Part shown: positions 42,722 to 52,272 of the stretch, one piece after another
Layout: the number at the start of each line of letters is the position of its first letter
Position numbering within the stretch: the stretch's first letter is position 1
Source of the DNA: Flavihumibacter soli
GTDB lineage: Bacteria; Bacteroidota; Bacteroidia; Sphingobacteriales; Sphingobacteriaceae
Reading direction: 5' to 3'
Length of the DNA: 64,000 bases
Assembly: GCF_010692725.1 (NCBI RefSeq)
Contig: NZ_JAAFZB010000095.1
Location: 722,831 to 786,830, forward strand
Position numbers and translations under genes: made by a program
The notes under the pieces: generated by a model
Told to the model about the DNA's origin: nothing
What the model saw: the letters and a program-made list of their open reading frames with translations, nothing else
The model's database searches: none

Positions 42722-45175
42722 ATGTCATTATTCGCTATTACCCCGAAAGAGCTTTTCGGACGCCTATTTAACGCTCATACTCAAGAACAAGTTGACGAAG
42801 TAATTAACAGCCTCCCAGAGATATTCGATCAAGAAAATTGGTCACCACTCGGGGGGAATGAGAATAATTATGGAGTTATAGAAAACCAACAAGCTTCTCC
42901 AATAGCAGCGCTAATTGAAAAGATAACAAATTCAATTGATGCTACCCTAATGAAGAAATGTTATGAGGCTAACATTGATCCTACATCAGAAGATGCCCCG
43001 AGAACAATTGAAGCTGCCAAAGAAAGGTTTTTCTCAAATTATAAGAATTGGGATTTAAGTGGCCATAGAAAGAATCAAGCTAAAGATATCCAAATATTGG
43101 CAGATGGCCCGCGTGGTAACACTTCATTAACAATTTACGACAACGGTGAAGGTCAACATCCTCATGATTTCGAAAAATCTTTTTTATCCCTCTTGAGAGG
43201 AAATAAAAACGAAATCCACTTTGTACAAGGGAAATACAATATGGGGGGTAGCGGAGCTATAGTGTTCTGCGGCAAGAAAGGATACCAGTTAATTGCTTCA
43301 AAAAAGTATGATAAGAGCGGTGAATTCGGATTTACGTTAATAAGACAACACCCTTTAAGCAAAAGCGAAGAAGGACGTAAGAAGAATACCTGGTATGAGT
43401 ATTTAAAGATTGGCGGTCGAATCCCTTCATTTCCTATCGATAAATTGGATCTCCGACTTCATGATCGCCTATTTGAAACGGGGTCAATTATCAAGCTGTA
43501 TTCTTATGACTTACCATCTGGAAGTCGCTCAGTTATTTCGAGAGATTTAAATCAGAGTATTAACGAATTTCTATTTGATCCTGCCCTGCCAATTTTAACA
43601 GTGGACAGGAAAGACCGGTATCCAGAGGATCGAAACTTGGAACGAGACCTCTATGGTTTAAAGCGAAGATTGGAAGTTGAAGATAACAAGTATATCGAGG
43701 ACCTATTTTCCTATGATTATAACGAAGACCCCTTTGGCAAATTTAAAGTCACCTGTTATGTTTTTAATACCCGTGTTGATGATAAGAATATAAAGGAAAC
43801 CAAGGAGACAATACAGCGGGAGTTTTTCAAGAACAATATGTCTGTTTTATTTTCGATGAATGGCCAAGTTCATGGACATTTTACAGCCGAATTTATAACA
43901 CGATCTTTAAAATTCAACCTGCTTAAATACCATCTCTTAATTCACGTCGAATGTACTCACATGAATTATAACTTTCGGAAGGAGTTATTCATGGCATCAA
44001 GGGATAGGCTGAAAGAAGGAGATGAGACTTCACAATTAAGGAAATTCTTAGCAACCAAGCTAGGAAGCAGTAAAGGCAGACTGGCGGAGATAGAGAAAAA
44101 GCGAAAAGACTCTATTTCAGTGGATTCGAAGGATACTCAGGAAATGCTTAAATCCTTTTCCAAGAACCTTCCAATGGATAGCTCCCTAATGAAATTGCTT
44201 ACTCAAACATTCAAACTTGAGCAAAAGGAAGATAAGCCGAAGAAAAAGGAGGCAGAAAAAAAGCACCACAAAGAAGCGAAGGAAGCTTTTAAACCGGAGC
44301 GATTTCCCTCATTTTTAAAAGTGAAAGCGAGTGCTAACGGAGACAAGACGTTAATTAACCTTCCTCGTGGACAAGAGAAAGTGATACATTTCAAGACCGA
44401 TGTAGAGAATCACTATTTTGACCGTGTTGAAGAGCCTGGAGAATTAAAAATAGGCCTAGTTTCATATCAACCTAAGGAAAACGAAACGACAGGTGGAAAA
44501 GCACCTGGGAAATCAGAGAAGGTCACTGACATATTTAACATAAGTACTTCAAGTCCTCATGAAGGTACTATACGCCTAAACTTAACAACTAAAAATGGAG
44601 TAAGGGTGGGCGACGAAATTAAAATGAGTGTCAGCTTAACCGGAGCCGGAGAAGAGTTCGAGGAGTTATTTTGGGTCAAGATTGTAGACCCTGAACTAAA
44701 GAAAGAAGAGATAAAAAGGGAAGATAAGGAAGATGATCAGAATATCGGGTTACCGCCCTTTGTACTAGTTTATAAGGAGCCTACGGATGGATTCCAAACA
44801 TGGGAAGAAGTCTCGATTGGAGTAGACTCAGAAATTGACTATGATACAGTAATGGCTCCACAGGTGAGCGGAGGGAATCTTGACAAGATTATAATCAACA
44901 TGGATAGCCATGTACTGAAGAATTTTAAGTCTAAGTACAAGGAGCAGGCGCAGCTTGAGGTTGCAGAAAGGAAGTATATTTCTTCCGTGTATTTTCATAC
45001 TTTATTCTTATACACGATAACAAAAAACCGCAAATATTCAATTCTTCAGGAAGAAGGCAACACTGAAAAGGTTGTTGATCTAGAGTCTTATTTACGAGAT
45101 GTGTTTTCCAGCTTTTACTCTGAGTTTATATTAAATTTTGGTAGTAATGACTTACTGCAAATGATTAGTGAATAA
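42722..45175 (+). CDS. GHKL (MORC/MutL-like) ATPase of a defence operon
   Basis: The 817-residue protein has an N-terminal GHKL ATPase domain: N-box EKITNSIDA (Glu66, Asn70, Asp73), G1 box YDNGEG (139-144) and G2 loop GKYNMGGSGA (170-179). A transducer-like region follows to about 480. A Lys/Glu-rich linker lies at about 505-535, and the C-terminal half is beta-rich (KVKASANGDKTLINLP...). MORC/MutL-like ATPases are established partners of nucleases in prokaryotic restriction operons. The next gene is a GIY-YIG nuclease 19 bp downstream, so an ATP-gated nuclease complex is plausible. I do not recognise a specific named family for the full length. Confidence 0.8.
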   Translation: MSLFAITPKELFGRLFNAHTQEQVDEVINSLPEIFDQENWSPLGGNENNYGVIENQQASPIAALIEKITNSIDATLMKKCYEANIDPTSEDAPRTIEAAKERFFSNYKNWDLSGHRKNQAKDIQILADGPRGNTSLTIYDNGEGQHPHDFEKSFLSLLRGNKNEIHFVQGKYNMGGSGAIVFCGKKGYQLIASKKYDKSGEFGFTLIRQHPLSKSEEGRKKNTWYEYLKIGGRIPSFPIDKLDLRLHDRLFETGSIIKLYSYDLPSGSRSVISRDLNQSINEFLFDPALPILTVDRKDRYPEDRNLERDLYGLKRRLEVEDNKYIEDLFSYDYNEDPFGKFKVTCYVFNTRVDDKNIKETKETIQREFFKNNMSVLFSMNGQVHGHFTAEFITRSLKFNLLKYHLLIHVECTHMNYNFRKELFMASRDRLKEGDETSQLRKFLATKLGSSKGRLAEIEKKRKDSISVDSKDTQEMLKSFSKNLPMDSSLMKLLTQTFKLEQKEDKPKKKEAEKKHHKEAKEAFKPERFPSFLKVKASANGDKTLINLPRGQEKVIHFKTDVENHYFDRVEEPGELKIGLVSYQPKENETTGGKAPGKSEKVTDIFNISTSSPHEGTIRLNLTTKNGVRVGDEIKMSVSLTGAGEEFEELFWVKIVDPELKKEEIKREDKEDDQNIGLPPFVLVYKEPTDGFQTWEEVSIGVDSEIDYDTVMAPQVSGGNLDKIIINMDSHVLKNFKSKYKEQAQLEVAERKYISSVYFHTLFLYTITKNRKYSILQEEGNTEKVVDLESYLRDVFSSFYSEFILNFGSNDLLQMISE

Positions 45176-45194
45176 TTGTGTATATAACTTTTAG

Positions 45195-45725
45195 ATGAAC
45201 TCATCAGCATTTACATTAGGCGAAGAAATTAACAATAGAAAGATAAGGTATGTCCTTTATAGCAATTTGTGGGATAAATTCATCTATCCGGACATCGATC
45301 TAGATTTTTCTAAGTGGCGGTCTATCAAATATCTTAATTCCGATGAATCTGATTTAAATGATGACATTGCAACTATCCCACGTAATATTGGAGGCCTCTA
45401 TCTATTCTACGTTAAATGCAAAATCATAACGGGAATGACCGAATTCCCATTCTATATTGGACGTGCGCAATTAACAAGTGGTCAGAATCTACAGAAAAGA
45501 GTAAAAGAGTATTTCCAAAAGTTTGCAAAGGATGATGAACGGCCGAAAATTACAAGAATGATCAGGTATTGGGGCGCAGATCTATACTTGGCGTATTATC
45601 CGTTGCCAGAAAACGAGCATATTATTAATGTTGAAAGGGACATAATAAACTCACTACTGCTTCCAATGAACGACTTAATACCAGACAAACAAACAAAACA
45701 AGCAATTAAAGCTTTTGACATATGA
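45195..45725 (+). CDS. GIY-YIG nuclease
   Basis: The 176-residue protein has the ordered residues of the GIY-YIG fold: GLY at 67-69 (NIGGLYLFYV), YIG at 87-89 (FPFYIGRA), an arginine at 90 or 102, glutamate 147 (INVERDI) and Asn159 (PMNDLI). The N-terminal 60 residues have no recognised domain. These enzymes cut DNA with one metal ion. Its stop overlaps the start of the DGQHR gene by 4 bp and it closely follows the GHKL ATPase, so it is the likely catalytic arm of that operon. Confidence 0.8.
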   Translation: MNSSAFTLGEEINNRKIRYVLYSNLWDKFIYPDIDLDFSKWRSIKYLNSDESDLNDDIATIPRNIGGLYLFYVKCKIITGMTEFPFYIGRAQLTSGQNLQKRVKEYFQKFAKDDERPKITRMIRYWGADLYLAYYPLPENEHIINVERDIINSLLLPMNDLIPDKQTKQAIKAFDI

Positions 45726-46969
45726 AAATTCCTGCTTTAAGATCTAAAATTGGTGACTGGACGTACTATGTTACAACACTCACATTTGAACAAGTAAGTC
45801 AGAATATTTCAAAGGTTGACGATCACCTACATAAGAGCGAAAGCTTAAAAGAACTTATTCAGAGAAGCGTTACAAGCAATTATCTAAGTATTAAGGAATA
45901 TATAGTGAAGCAACCTGAGCTATTTTTTAACGCGTTAGTTTTGGCTGTTTATGACAATTATCCAGATTGGTCGGAAATTGAAGTTACATACGATAATGGA
46001 GAAACTTATCAATTAGGATTACTGGACTTCCCCAGTAATCACAAAATATTTCCTTTAGATGGGCAGCATCGAGTAGAAGGTATTAGAGCTGCTTTGGCAG
46101 AGAATCCCTCATTAGGAAATCAGCAGATTGCGGCAATTTTTGTTGGGCATAAAAACGACGAAGCGGGGATGCAACGCTCAAGGAGACTATTCTCCACTCT
46201 AAATAGGTACGCAAAACCTGTCACGATGGATGACATAATTGCCTTAGACGAGGATGATAGCATCGCTATAGTAACAAGGGAGCTTCTAGAGAATTTCAAT
46301 CTCTTTACGAATAAACGGGTTACTAAAAATAAGAACAAGGCAATTCACGATTCAGACAAAGTGTCCTTTACCTCGATAATAACATTATATGATTGTAATT
46401 ATGAACTCTTAAAACTATTTAGAAGGAAAAGGAGGAATGAACATCCAAACGCTGAAAGAGATAATAAAACGTTAAAGGAATATTTAAAGTTCAGACCGAT
46501 AGATGACGAACTTAATCTTTTCAATGAATTTTGTTTTAACTTTTGGTCTGTGTTCAGTGCTGAATTTACTGTGATTGGTGATTATCTAAGCAATGAAACT
46601 ATAGCTCCTGCTACAATCTTCAGGAATTCTGAGAATGGAGGCAATCTTCTTTTTAGGCCTGTAGGTCTTTTACCAATGGTTCAAGCTGCAATCGAGATAC
46701 ATAAGAGAGAGAAGGTTTCATTTCAAGAGATATTTAGAAAACTAAATGAAATTAATCTAACCCTTAATATAAGCCCGTGGCCCCAGGTCATCTGGAACAA
46801 TTATGAACACACAATGATAATGAATAATCAGGGGCTGACTAAACTGTTTCTTATCTATTTGTATTCTCCAACTCTAATAAGATCGTTTGAACTTGCCACT
46901 ATTAAATTAAAATATGCGGCTGCAATCGCATATCAGGGGGATATTGATGATGTTTTAAACGACATATAA
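45722..46969 (+). CDS. DGQHR-domain protein (DndB-like)
   Basis: The 415-residue protein has the DGQHR motif at 113-117 (IFPLDGQHRVEGIRAAL) and the downstream FSTLNRYAKPVTMDDIIALDEDD segment seen in DndB and DGQHR family proteins. DndB proteins regulate phosphorothioation genes, and other DGQHR proteins occur in DNA-modification islands. It ends two bases from the stop of the convergent membrane-protein gene. It is co-transcribed with GHKL and GIY-YIG genes and faces the ssp-type operon, so a regulatory or sensing role in phosphorothioate-based defence is inferred. Confidence 0.85.
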   Translation: MKIPALRSKIGDWTYYVTTLTFEQVSQNISKVDDHLHKSESLKELIQRSVTSNYLSIKEYIVKQPELFFNALVLAVYDNYPDWSEIEVTYDNGETYQLGLLDFPSNHKIFPLDGQHRVEGIRAALAENPSLGNQQIAAIFVGHKNDEAGMQRSRRLFSTLNRYAKPVTMDDIIALDEDDSIAIVTRELLENFNLFTNKRVTKNKNKAIHDSDKVSFTSIITLYDCNYELLKLFRRKRRNEHPNAERDNKTLKEYLKFRPIDDELNLFNEFCFNFWSVFSAEFTVIGDYLSNETIAPATIFRNSENGGNLLFRPVGLLPMVQAAIEIHKREKVSFQEIFRKLNEINLTLNISPWPQVIWNNYEHTMIMNNQGLTKLFLIYLYSPTLIRSFELATIKLKYAAAIAYQGDIDDVLNDI

Positions 46970-46971
46970 TT

Positions 46972-47550
46972 TTACTTAAGCTGCCGTTCCAAATCTGTAA
47001 TTCGTTCTTTAAGAGTCTGGTCAAGATTCTTGGGAAAGGTTAAGTCACGATATTTCGTCGCTTCACCTACCAAAGCTTTATTATATGCTAGGCGCAAAAT
47101 TAAAAAATGGGTCGTTACCTGAGGAAAAATGGAATTCCTCAAAGTATCGTCGTCAATAAGTCCAGATTTTTCGTGAATAAGCCTTTCACATTGCTCTCCA
47201 ATTTTAATAATTTCATCCAAGAGAACTTTTTCATTCCCAATGACATCATTTCCATCCAAAAGATATAATAAGGTACTAAAATTAGGATTATTGGGAGTAT
47301 AAAAGGAAGTAAATTTTTCGTAAAGAAGATTGCTTTTATTTCTAAGTTGCAATAAAGGGCCATAAAATTCATCTAACTTCTTATAAATATCCCCCCTTTT
47401 CTCTTCATCCTTTTTTGCTCTCAACGTATTTTTAAACTGGAGATAAGAAAAGTAAATTGCCCCCAGTCCTACTAAAATAGCTCCTACGCTGGACACCCAT
47501 GTAGCCCAGTCAAAATTACTGATGTCGGGATTATTTATAAAAAAGACCAT
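46972..47550 (-). CDS. one-helix membrane protein at the end of the ssp-type operon
   Basis: The start is set at MVFFINNPDISNFDWATW (47550), which overlaps the previous gene by 20 bp. A 20-codon extension upstream is less likely. The 192-residue protein has one membrane helix (about 16-36, WVSSVGAILVGLGAIYFSYL) and a cytoplasmic, mostly helical domain ending in a predicted coiled coil (LKERITDLERQLK). No catalytic motif is visible. As the last gene of a defence operon it could be a membrane-acting effector or anchor. Confidence 0.65.
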   Translation of the reverse strand: MVFFINNPDISNFDWATWVSSVGAILVGLGAIYFSYLQFKNTLRAKKDEEKRGDIYKKLDEFYGPLLQLRNKSNLLYEKFTSFYTPNNPNFSTLLYLLDGNDVIGNEKVLLDEIIKIGEQCERLIHEKSGLIDDDTLRNSIFPQVTTHFLILRLAYNKALVGEATKYRDLTFPKNLDQTLKERITDLERQLK

Positions 47551-47938
47551 TTTTAAATTTTGACAAGAAATCAATTGCTTCGTCAAGATTGTCGAAAACA
47601 ATTGAAGCACTTTGCCTTACAATTTCAAATTTATTAGCGAAGACAGTGTCGTTAGCGGACCTTTCGTCGACAAGAATTATGGTTTTGTCCAATGCCTTCG
47701 CAAACCCCACCTCTAAAGTCAATCCTATACCAGAAGGATTTTCCTTTTGCATGTAGGCAAACACAATATCACATTTTTTTACGTAAAACATGTCCCACAC
47801 TGTGTATTCAGCACTCTTGTCTAAGTTATGCTCACGGGGATTATAAAACAGTAAATTAGTTGCGTTTACATCGCTGATCACTTTTGATTGCCAATCAAAA
47901 GTATTCATCCCGCCAGCTAAATATATTTTGGTCACCAT
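47531..47938 (-). CDS. nucleoside 2-deoxyribosyltransferase-like protein
   Basis: The start is set at MVTKIYLAGGMN (47938), one base after the sspD stop. The 135-residue protein has the NDT-like fold: KIYLAGGMN at the N-terminus, Asp57 in CDIVFAYM, and the catalytic-type Glu76 in GIGLTLEVGFAKALDKTIILVDE. This fold is related to TIR domains and acts on nucleoside or NAD-like glycosidic bonds. In a defence operon it could modify or destroy nucleotides, or salvage bases. The activity is inferred. Confidence 0.75.
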   Translation of the reverse strand: MVTKIYLAGGMNTFDWQSKVISDVNATNLLFYNPREHNLDKSAEYTVWDMFYVKKCDIVFAYMQKENPSGIGLTLEVGFAKALDKTIILVDERSANDTVFANKFEIVRQSASIVFDNLDEAIDFLSKFKNGLFYK

Positions 47939-47939
47939 A

Positions 47940-49061
47940 TTAAATGAAACAAGCCGCACAACCTTCATCTTCAGCCTCAAGAATGTCAATCAGCTTGTTA
48001 GATCGATAGTTTTTCGCAGCAGTTTGTTGTTTGATTAAAAAATCTTCTTTGATTTGTTTTATACGCTCTGGATTAATCAGTTCTTCCAAGCGTTCGTCCT
48101 GCATCCAAGTATACCCTTCTTTCTCGTACTCCATTGCCAAAAAGAATTTTGTGGGATTCTGCTCATACAGCCACACCCATTCTATTTTTCGCTGAAAGAA
48201 ACAGAAGAAACAACCTGAGCGACTTCTATTGTAGTTTCCAGTTTTTCCATTAACCTCATACGGAATTTCCTCATAGTAAGCAGGAACCCCTACTCCGCTT
48301 TCCCTAAGAATTCGAAAGATATCGTCTCGCACTAAAACATCCTCATTATTAAGTAAAGGAAAATCATCTAACAATGCTATAGGTAAGTTGCTGCCTTTTG
48401 AAATTTGAAAGATCACATTATTAAATTCTTTCGAACCTAAATTCAATAATAAATTCCTTTTCTCATTCAAATTGAATGTGAACGACAAAGGAGTTTTTAT
48501 AATTTCAGATGCTCTTTCAAAGAGCTGAGAAGGTAGAAATTCTTTATATAGCTTATATAGAAGCTCTGTATTGACATTCTTTAAAGCTTGATTTACAACC
48601 TCCTCGCTCCAAATATTTTTCCTGAATGGAAATATTGATTGTACGTGGGGTTTTGTAGAGATGTAGCCTTCTCGCTCTTCGTCTCCGCGAATTCCGACGT
48701 AAGAAATTACTGGTGTGGAACCTATATAATTTTCGAAAGGTTCTATCTTGAGCTTTTGAGTACACCACCTCGCATTAGAGGACGGCAAAAATCCTCCATA
48801 AACTTGATGATAGAAATCAAAGGGATTATCATGGTCAGCTGTCTTTGCATATAGCTTTCTAATTTTGACACCCAGATAAGTTTCTAGATTAAGGATAAGT
48901 TGGTAAGTTTCATCCAGCTCTTTACCTGTATCGCATGTGTAAAATTCAATATCCATTCCTGGATATAAGCTTTTCATATAGATTGCTAAGGCAGCACTAT
49001 CTTTCCCGCCGGAGATACCTAATACATGTCTTACATTCTTATCCTTATTCACTTTCGTCAA
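47940..49061 (-). CDS. sspD: PAPS-reductase-like DNA phosphorothioation protein (SspD/DndC type)
   Basis: The 373-residue protein has the PP-loop SGGKDS at 17-22, then ARWCTQKLK with Cys100 and GIRGDEER (123-130). Two CxxC motifs are visible at Cys284/Cys287 (SGCFFCFF) and Cys368/Cys371 near the C-terminus, suitable for a 4Fe-4S cluster. An insert at about 155-255 separates the halves of the core. DndC and SspD adenylate the DNA backbone phosphate for sulfur transfer. Order and overlaps with the DUF4007 and ATPase genes match sspB-sspC-sspD, so SspD is preferred to DndC. Confidence 0.82.
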   Translation of the reverse strand: MTKVNKDKNVRHVLGISGGKDSAALAIYMKSLYPGMDIEFYTCDTGKELDETYQLILNLETYLGVKIRKLYAKTADHDNPFDFYHQVYGGFLPSSNARWCTQKLKIEPFENYIGSTPVISYVGIRGDEEREGYISTKPHVQSIFPFRKNIWSEEVVNQALKNVNTELLYKLYKEFLPSQLFERASEIIKTPLSFTFNLNEKRNLLLNLGSKEFNNVIFQISKGSNLPIALLDDFPLLNNEDVLVRDDIFRILRESGVGVPAYYEEIPYEVNGKTGNYNRSRSGCFFCFFQRKIEWVWLYEQNPTKFFLAMEYEKEGYTWMQDERLEELINPERIKQIKEDFLIKQQTAAKNYRSNKLIDILEAEDEGCAACFI

Positions 49062-52000
49062 TCTCCTTTCTCAATAACTCTCCCAATATAGCGATTTTAG
49101 TAAATTTATTTTCTTCCCGCAAAAGCACTGTTAACTCTCTTTCAAGGTCTATTAATTGTTGATTTCGCTTCTTTGGAATTCTAATTATCTTATTGCTTAG
49201 ACCTTTTTTAGGAGTAGTAATTTCTAATTTGAAAACGTCCTCATGTTCCAGATCGATATTTTGAGCGGACATTTCATTCAGATTATCCAGTTCGTGAATC
49301 AGGAAAAGAAATGCTCCTTGAAGCTTTAACTCTTCTGTATCACTTATTTTATCAAGCGTCTTACCGATTGCGGCTTGACAAATGGATGATAGCCATGCAC
49401 TTCTGTCGTCCAATGGGGAACATAATCGTTGATAAAATGATTTTTGCGGAGCTAAAAGTAAATGTTGATTTAAACCCACGTAGCGTCTTCTAAACTGTTC
49501 CTTATATTCTTCGAAGTCGAACTTTTTGTTCCAAAGTGAGTTTATCACTTCCTCGAATCTAAACTCTAGATTTACTAACGCGAACTGCAGCTCTTTGACG
49601 GCAACATGGAAAGCCTCTGTAAAGCCTTTAAGAAGCACAGGGTTGTTGTTTAATTGGTTTATATCAAAGCCAAGAGCGTTTGGAAAATCTTCGAAGAAAA
49701 GCTTTTCAGGATCAGTTGCCTCAATCAAGGCGTTTCTTACTTGTATCGTTTCTTTTTGTAGCCTTTTTGTCCTCTTCGTATACTCTGGCAATTCCTTGTA
49801 GAATTTTATAAAGGGTGAAATTGTCTGGATAAAGGATGCTGTTGAAGTTTTGTGTTCCTCATTTAAACTTAAAAGATGTCTATACTCGTTGAAAAGATCG
49901 ATTTTAACCCCTCCAACATCAAAAGCCTTTACGCTGTAGTCCTTTGGATTTCTGACAAGTAGCTCTAATACCTCCGCATCAATCTCTGGTATAAATCCAT
50001 TTTTCCCATACAAAGCAAAATCAGATCTTTTAAGAAACAGAATGGTCGGAACTATAAAATCCAGAAAACCTTTTTTTAATTTAAATGGACGCTTGCCTAG
50101 TAGATCGTATAATTCTGATATAGCTCTCCTCGAATTGATGGATGATTCAATAAACCGGTCGCATACTTTAAAAAGTGGATTGAAATTATAGTGGTCGTTC
50201 TGTGGTTCCGTGAGTTGCCATAAGCCATCCTTTTGAGAATGAATTTTACTTTCTTTTAACAGTGAGCGATATATGCTTTTCTCAGGTGGAAAACCTTGAA
50301 TACCCAAATCCTCTTCAGATATGTTTACAAATAGTCTTTCAATAAAATTTTTTCGAGCAGTAGACACTGCAGGTGAATGCTTTGATCTATTTGCTAATTC
50401 GCTCTTGAAGATTGGCGAAGCGTCATAAATCTCCTCACAAATTTTCGACAATTCCGAATTGAAATTTCTGCTATTATTTACCAGTAGCTCATTTCCACCA
50501 AAGTACCACCTAACCGTTTTTGAATTGTAAAAACTGCCAAATACATAATGATTTAGAAGATGCTTTTGAATGTCAATTATTTGATTGATCTCCCTCTGAA
50601 CAATTCGATCTTCTAAATGTCGCTCCTTAACTATTTCAGCTTTTTCAATTTCTTCGATAAGTGCCTTGATGTCTTCGGTATTTTTAAAAACGCCGTAGAT
50701 AACTGCTTCAGAGCTTGACGCCGAGATTTCTTTAATCTCTTGCTCCGATAGATTTCCATCAAAAACTAAGTTTATAAACCCGTCAATTTCACCCTGAGGA
50801 GGTGAAGAGTTATATGGCGTTTCAGTGATTTTAAACTGGAAAATTCTTGGCGTACCTTTAGAAAAATAGGCTCTTTTGGCAGATATTGTTGGAAAAGAAA
50901 AATACTTACTTAAATAAGTAACAACGTCATTATTCCTATTTAGTTGAGTAGACGCTTCTTCTAGTTCTACATCGATATCTACTTCGGTACTATCAAACAG
51001 CACAAATCGCTTCGCATTTTTATAGAACCGGATAACTTTTTTGCGTTCTAAATCTTTTAGCGCTGTAGTTGTGCCGCTTAGACCTGAAGTAATATTGATA
51101 TAGTCATCTAAAAACTTTTCATCTAACCTTGAGCCCGCGTGAGAAAAGATATTAAGAAGTCCTACAGTCTTAATTATTGTCTGGTAGAGCGCTATTTGTT
51201 CATATTCAAACTCGCCTTCCACACGCTCAAGAGCTATTCGGATTGATGCCCATTTAGAATAGTCTGGATTAGCTTTTGACTTTAAAAAAGAATTGAAGTT
51301 GTGGTGTAAATAATCATGTACATTTTTAATAGAATAAAAGGCGAATTTACCTTTGTCAAATTCATGCAACCCTAAATGATTGTGGGAATCTAAAAACGTG
51401 AATAAGGATCGCTCGTTTTGGCCATAATGCTGCAACGAAAGAGCAAGAACTGAACTTGAAAGGATATCTAACGGATAAAGTAACTTCGCTTTTTCTATTT
51501 CGAAGTAATCTTTTAATGGAAATGCTTTGGCATCCCTTATGCACTTAAAAAGTGAATCAAAACTAACCTCCAATTCTCTCGGGACTTTACCTTTGATTCT
51601 TTTGCCGGCCAAATCAATTAACTGCTCAACGGGTTCGTTGAAACTAATTTCCTTAAATCTACCTTTTACCTTAAGCCACTCATTCCGTTGAAATTTGGTC
51701 AATGAGGATCCATAACCTGAAAAATCTTGATGAAGGGTAGAAATAAAAAGCAATTCATCCCCTCCATTATTAGCGTACTCCGCTAACTGCTGAAGAAAGT
51801 AAAGCTCGACTTCCGGATCATGTTTAGAAGAATATTCGAGAAATTTGCCAAACTCGTCAATGATTAAGAGAACTCCCTTATTCGTATCGTTTTGTTTCGT
51901 AGTAAATTCCCGAATAGATTCAAGTATTTCTCTTGGCCTAGCGGCGCAATTAAAATGTTCTGCCAAGGAATCCAAGAGAGATGTATACTCGCCTACTATT

Positions 52001-52272
52001 TTTATTACCTCGAAACGGGTGTATTTGGTCCAGCTTCCCCTTTCATCAAATACCTGTTTCTCATTTATGTGAGATTCAAATGCCGTTAGGAATGTAGATT
52101 TACCAGTACCATAGGCGCCAATAAGATTGAAAGCTCTAGTCCCGGAGCTATAATTTGCTGTGATATCATTAAACACTGACTGGACATTCTCCGTTTTAAT
52201 ATATCGAAGAAGGTCAAACTCACTATTCAGAATATTAGTTGATGGATGAAATTGGTTAACCATAATATTCAT
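49045..52272 (-). CDS. sspC: large P-loop ATPase of phosphorothioation operon (SspC-like)
   Basis: The 1075-residue protein has Walker A GAYGTGKST at 52-60 and Walker B LLIIDEF at 135-141, in a STAND/AAA-like ATP-binding module, followed by a long helical region with no clear domain. It overlaps the DUF4007 gene by 17 bp and sspD by 17 bp. In Ssp systems SspC is the ATPase of the phosphorothioation complex. Alternative ATPases in other defence systems (BREX BrxC) are excluded by the lack of PglZ. The second ATG at codon 4 may be used. Confidence 0.72.
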   Translation of the reverse strand: MNIMVNQFHPSTNILNSEFDLLRYIKTENVQSVFNDITANYSSGTRAFNLIGAYGTGKSTFLTAFESHINEKQVFDERGSWTKYTRFEVIKIVGEYTSLLDSLAEHFNCAARPREILESIREFTTKQNDTNKGVLLIIDEFGKFLEYSSKHDPEVELYFLQQLAEYANNGGDELLFISTLHQDFSGYGSSLTKFQRNEWLKVKGRFKEISFNEPVEQLIDLAGKRIKGKVPRELEVSFDSLFKCIRDAKAFPLKDYFEIEKAKLLYPLDILSSSVLALSLQHYGQNERSLFTFLDSHNHLGLHEFDKGKFAFYSIKNVHDYLHHNFNSFLKSKANPDYSKWASIRIALERVEGEFEYEQIALYQTIIKTVGLLNIFSHAGSRLDEKFLDDYINITSGLSGTTTALKDLERKKVIRFYKNAKRFVLFDSTEVDIDVELEEASTQLNRNNDVVTYLSKYFSFPTISAKRAYFSKGTPRIFQFKITETPYNSSPPQGEIDGFINLVFDGNLSEQEIKEISASSSEAVIYGVFKNTEDIKALIEEIEKAEIVKERHLEDRIVQREINQIIDIQKHLLNHYVFGSFYNSKTVRWYFGGNELLVNNSRNFNSELSKICEEIYDASPIFKSELANRSKHSPAVSTARKNFIERLFVNISEEDLGIQGFPPEKSIYRSLLKESKIHSQKDGLWQLTEPQNDHYNFNPLFKVCDRFIESSINSRRAISELYDLLGKRPFKLKKGFLDFIVPTILFLKRSDFALYGKNGFIPEIDAEVLELLVRNPKDYSVKAFDVGGVKIDLFNEYRHLLSLNEEHKTSTASFIQTISPFIKFYKELPEYTKRTKRLQKETIQVRNALIEATDPEKLFFEDFPNALGFDINQLNNNPVLLKGFTEAFHVAVKELQFALVNLEFRFEEVINSLWNKKFDFEEYKEQFRRRYVGLNQHLLLAPQKSFYQRLCSPLDDRSAWLSSICQAAIGKTLDKISDTEELKLQGAFLFLIHELDNLNEMSAQNIDLEHEDVFKLEITTPKKGLSNKIIRIPKKRNQQLIDLERELTVLLREENKFTKIAILGELLRKEIDESE

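Noticed and set aside
47940..49061. Classical DndACDE phosphorothioation locus
   Set aside because: No DndD SMC-like ATPase and no DndE are present. Only a DndB-like DGQHR protein and a DndC/SspD-like enzyme occur, and the DUF4007 neighbour points to Ssp.
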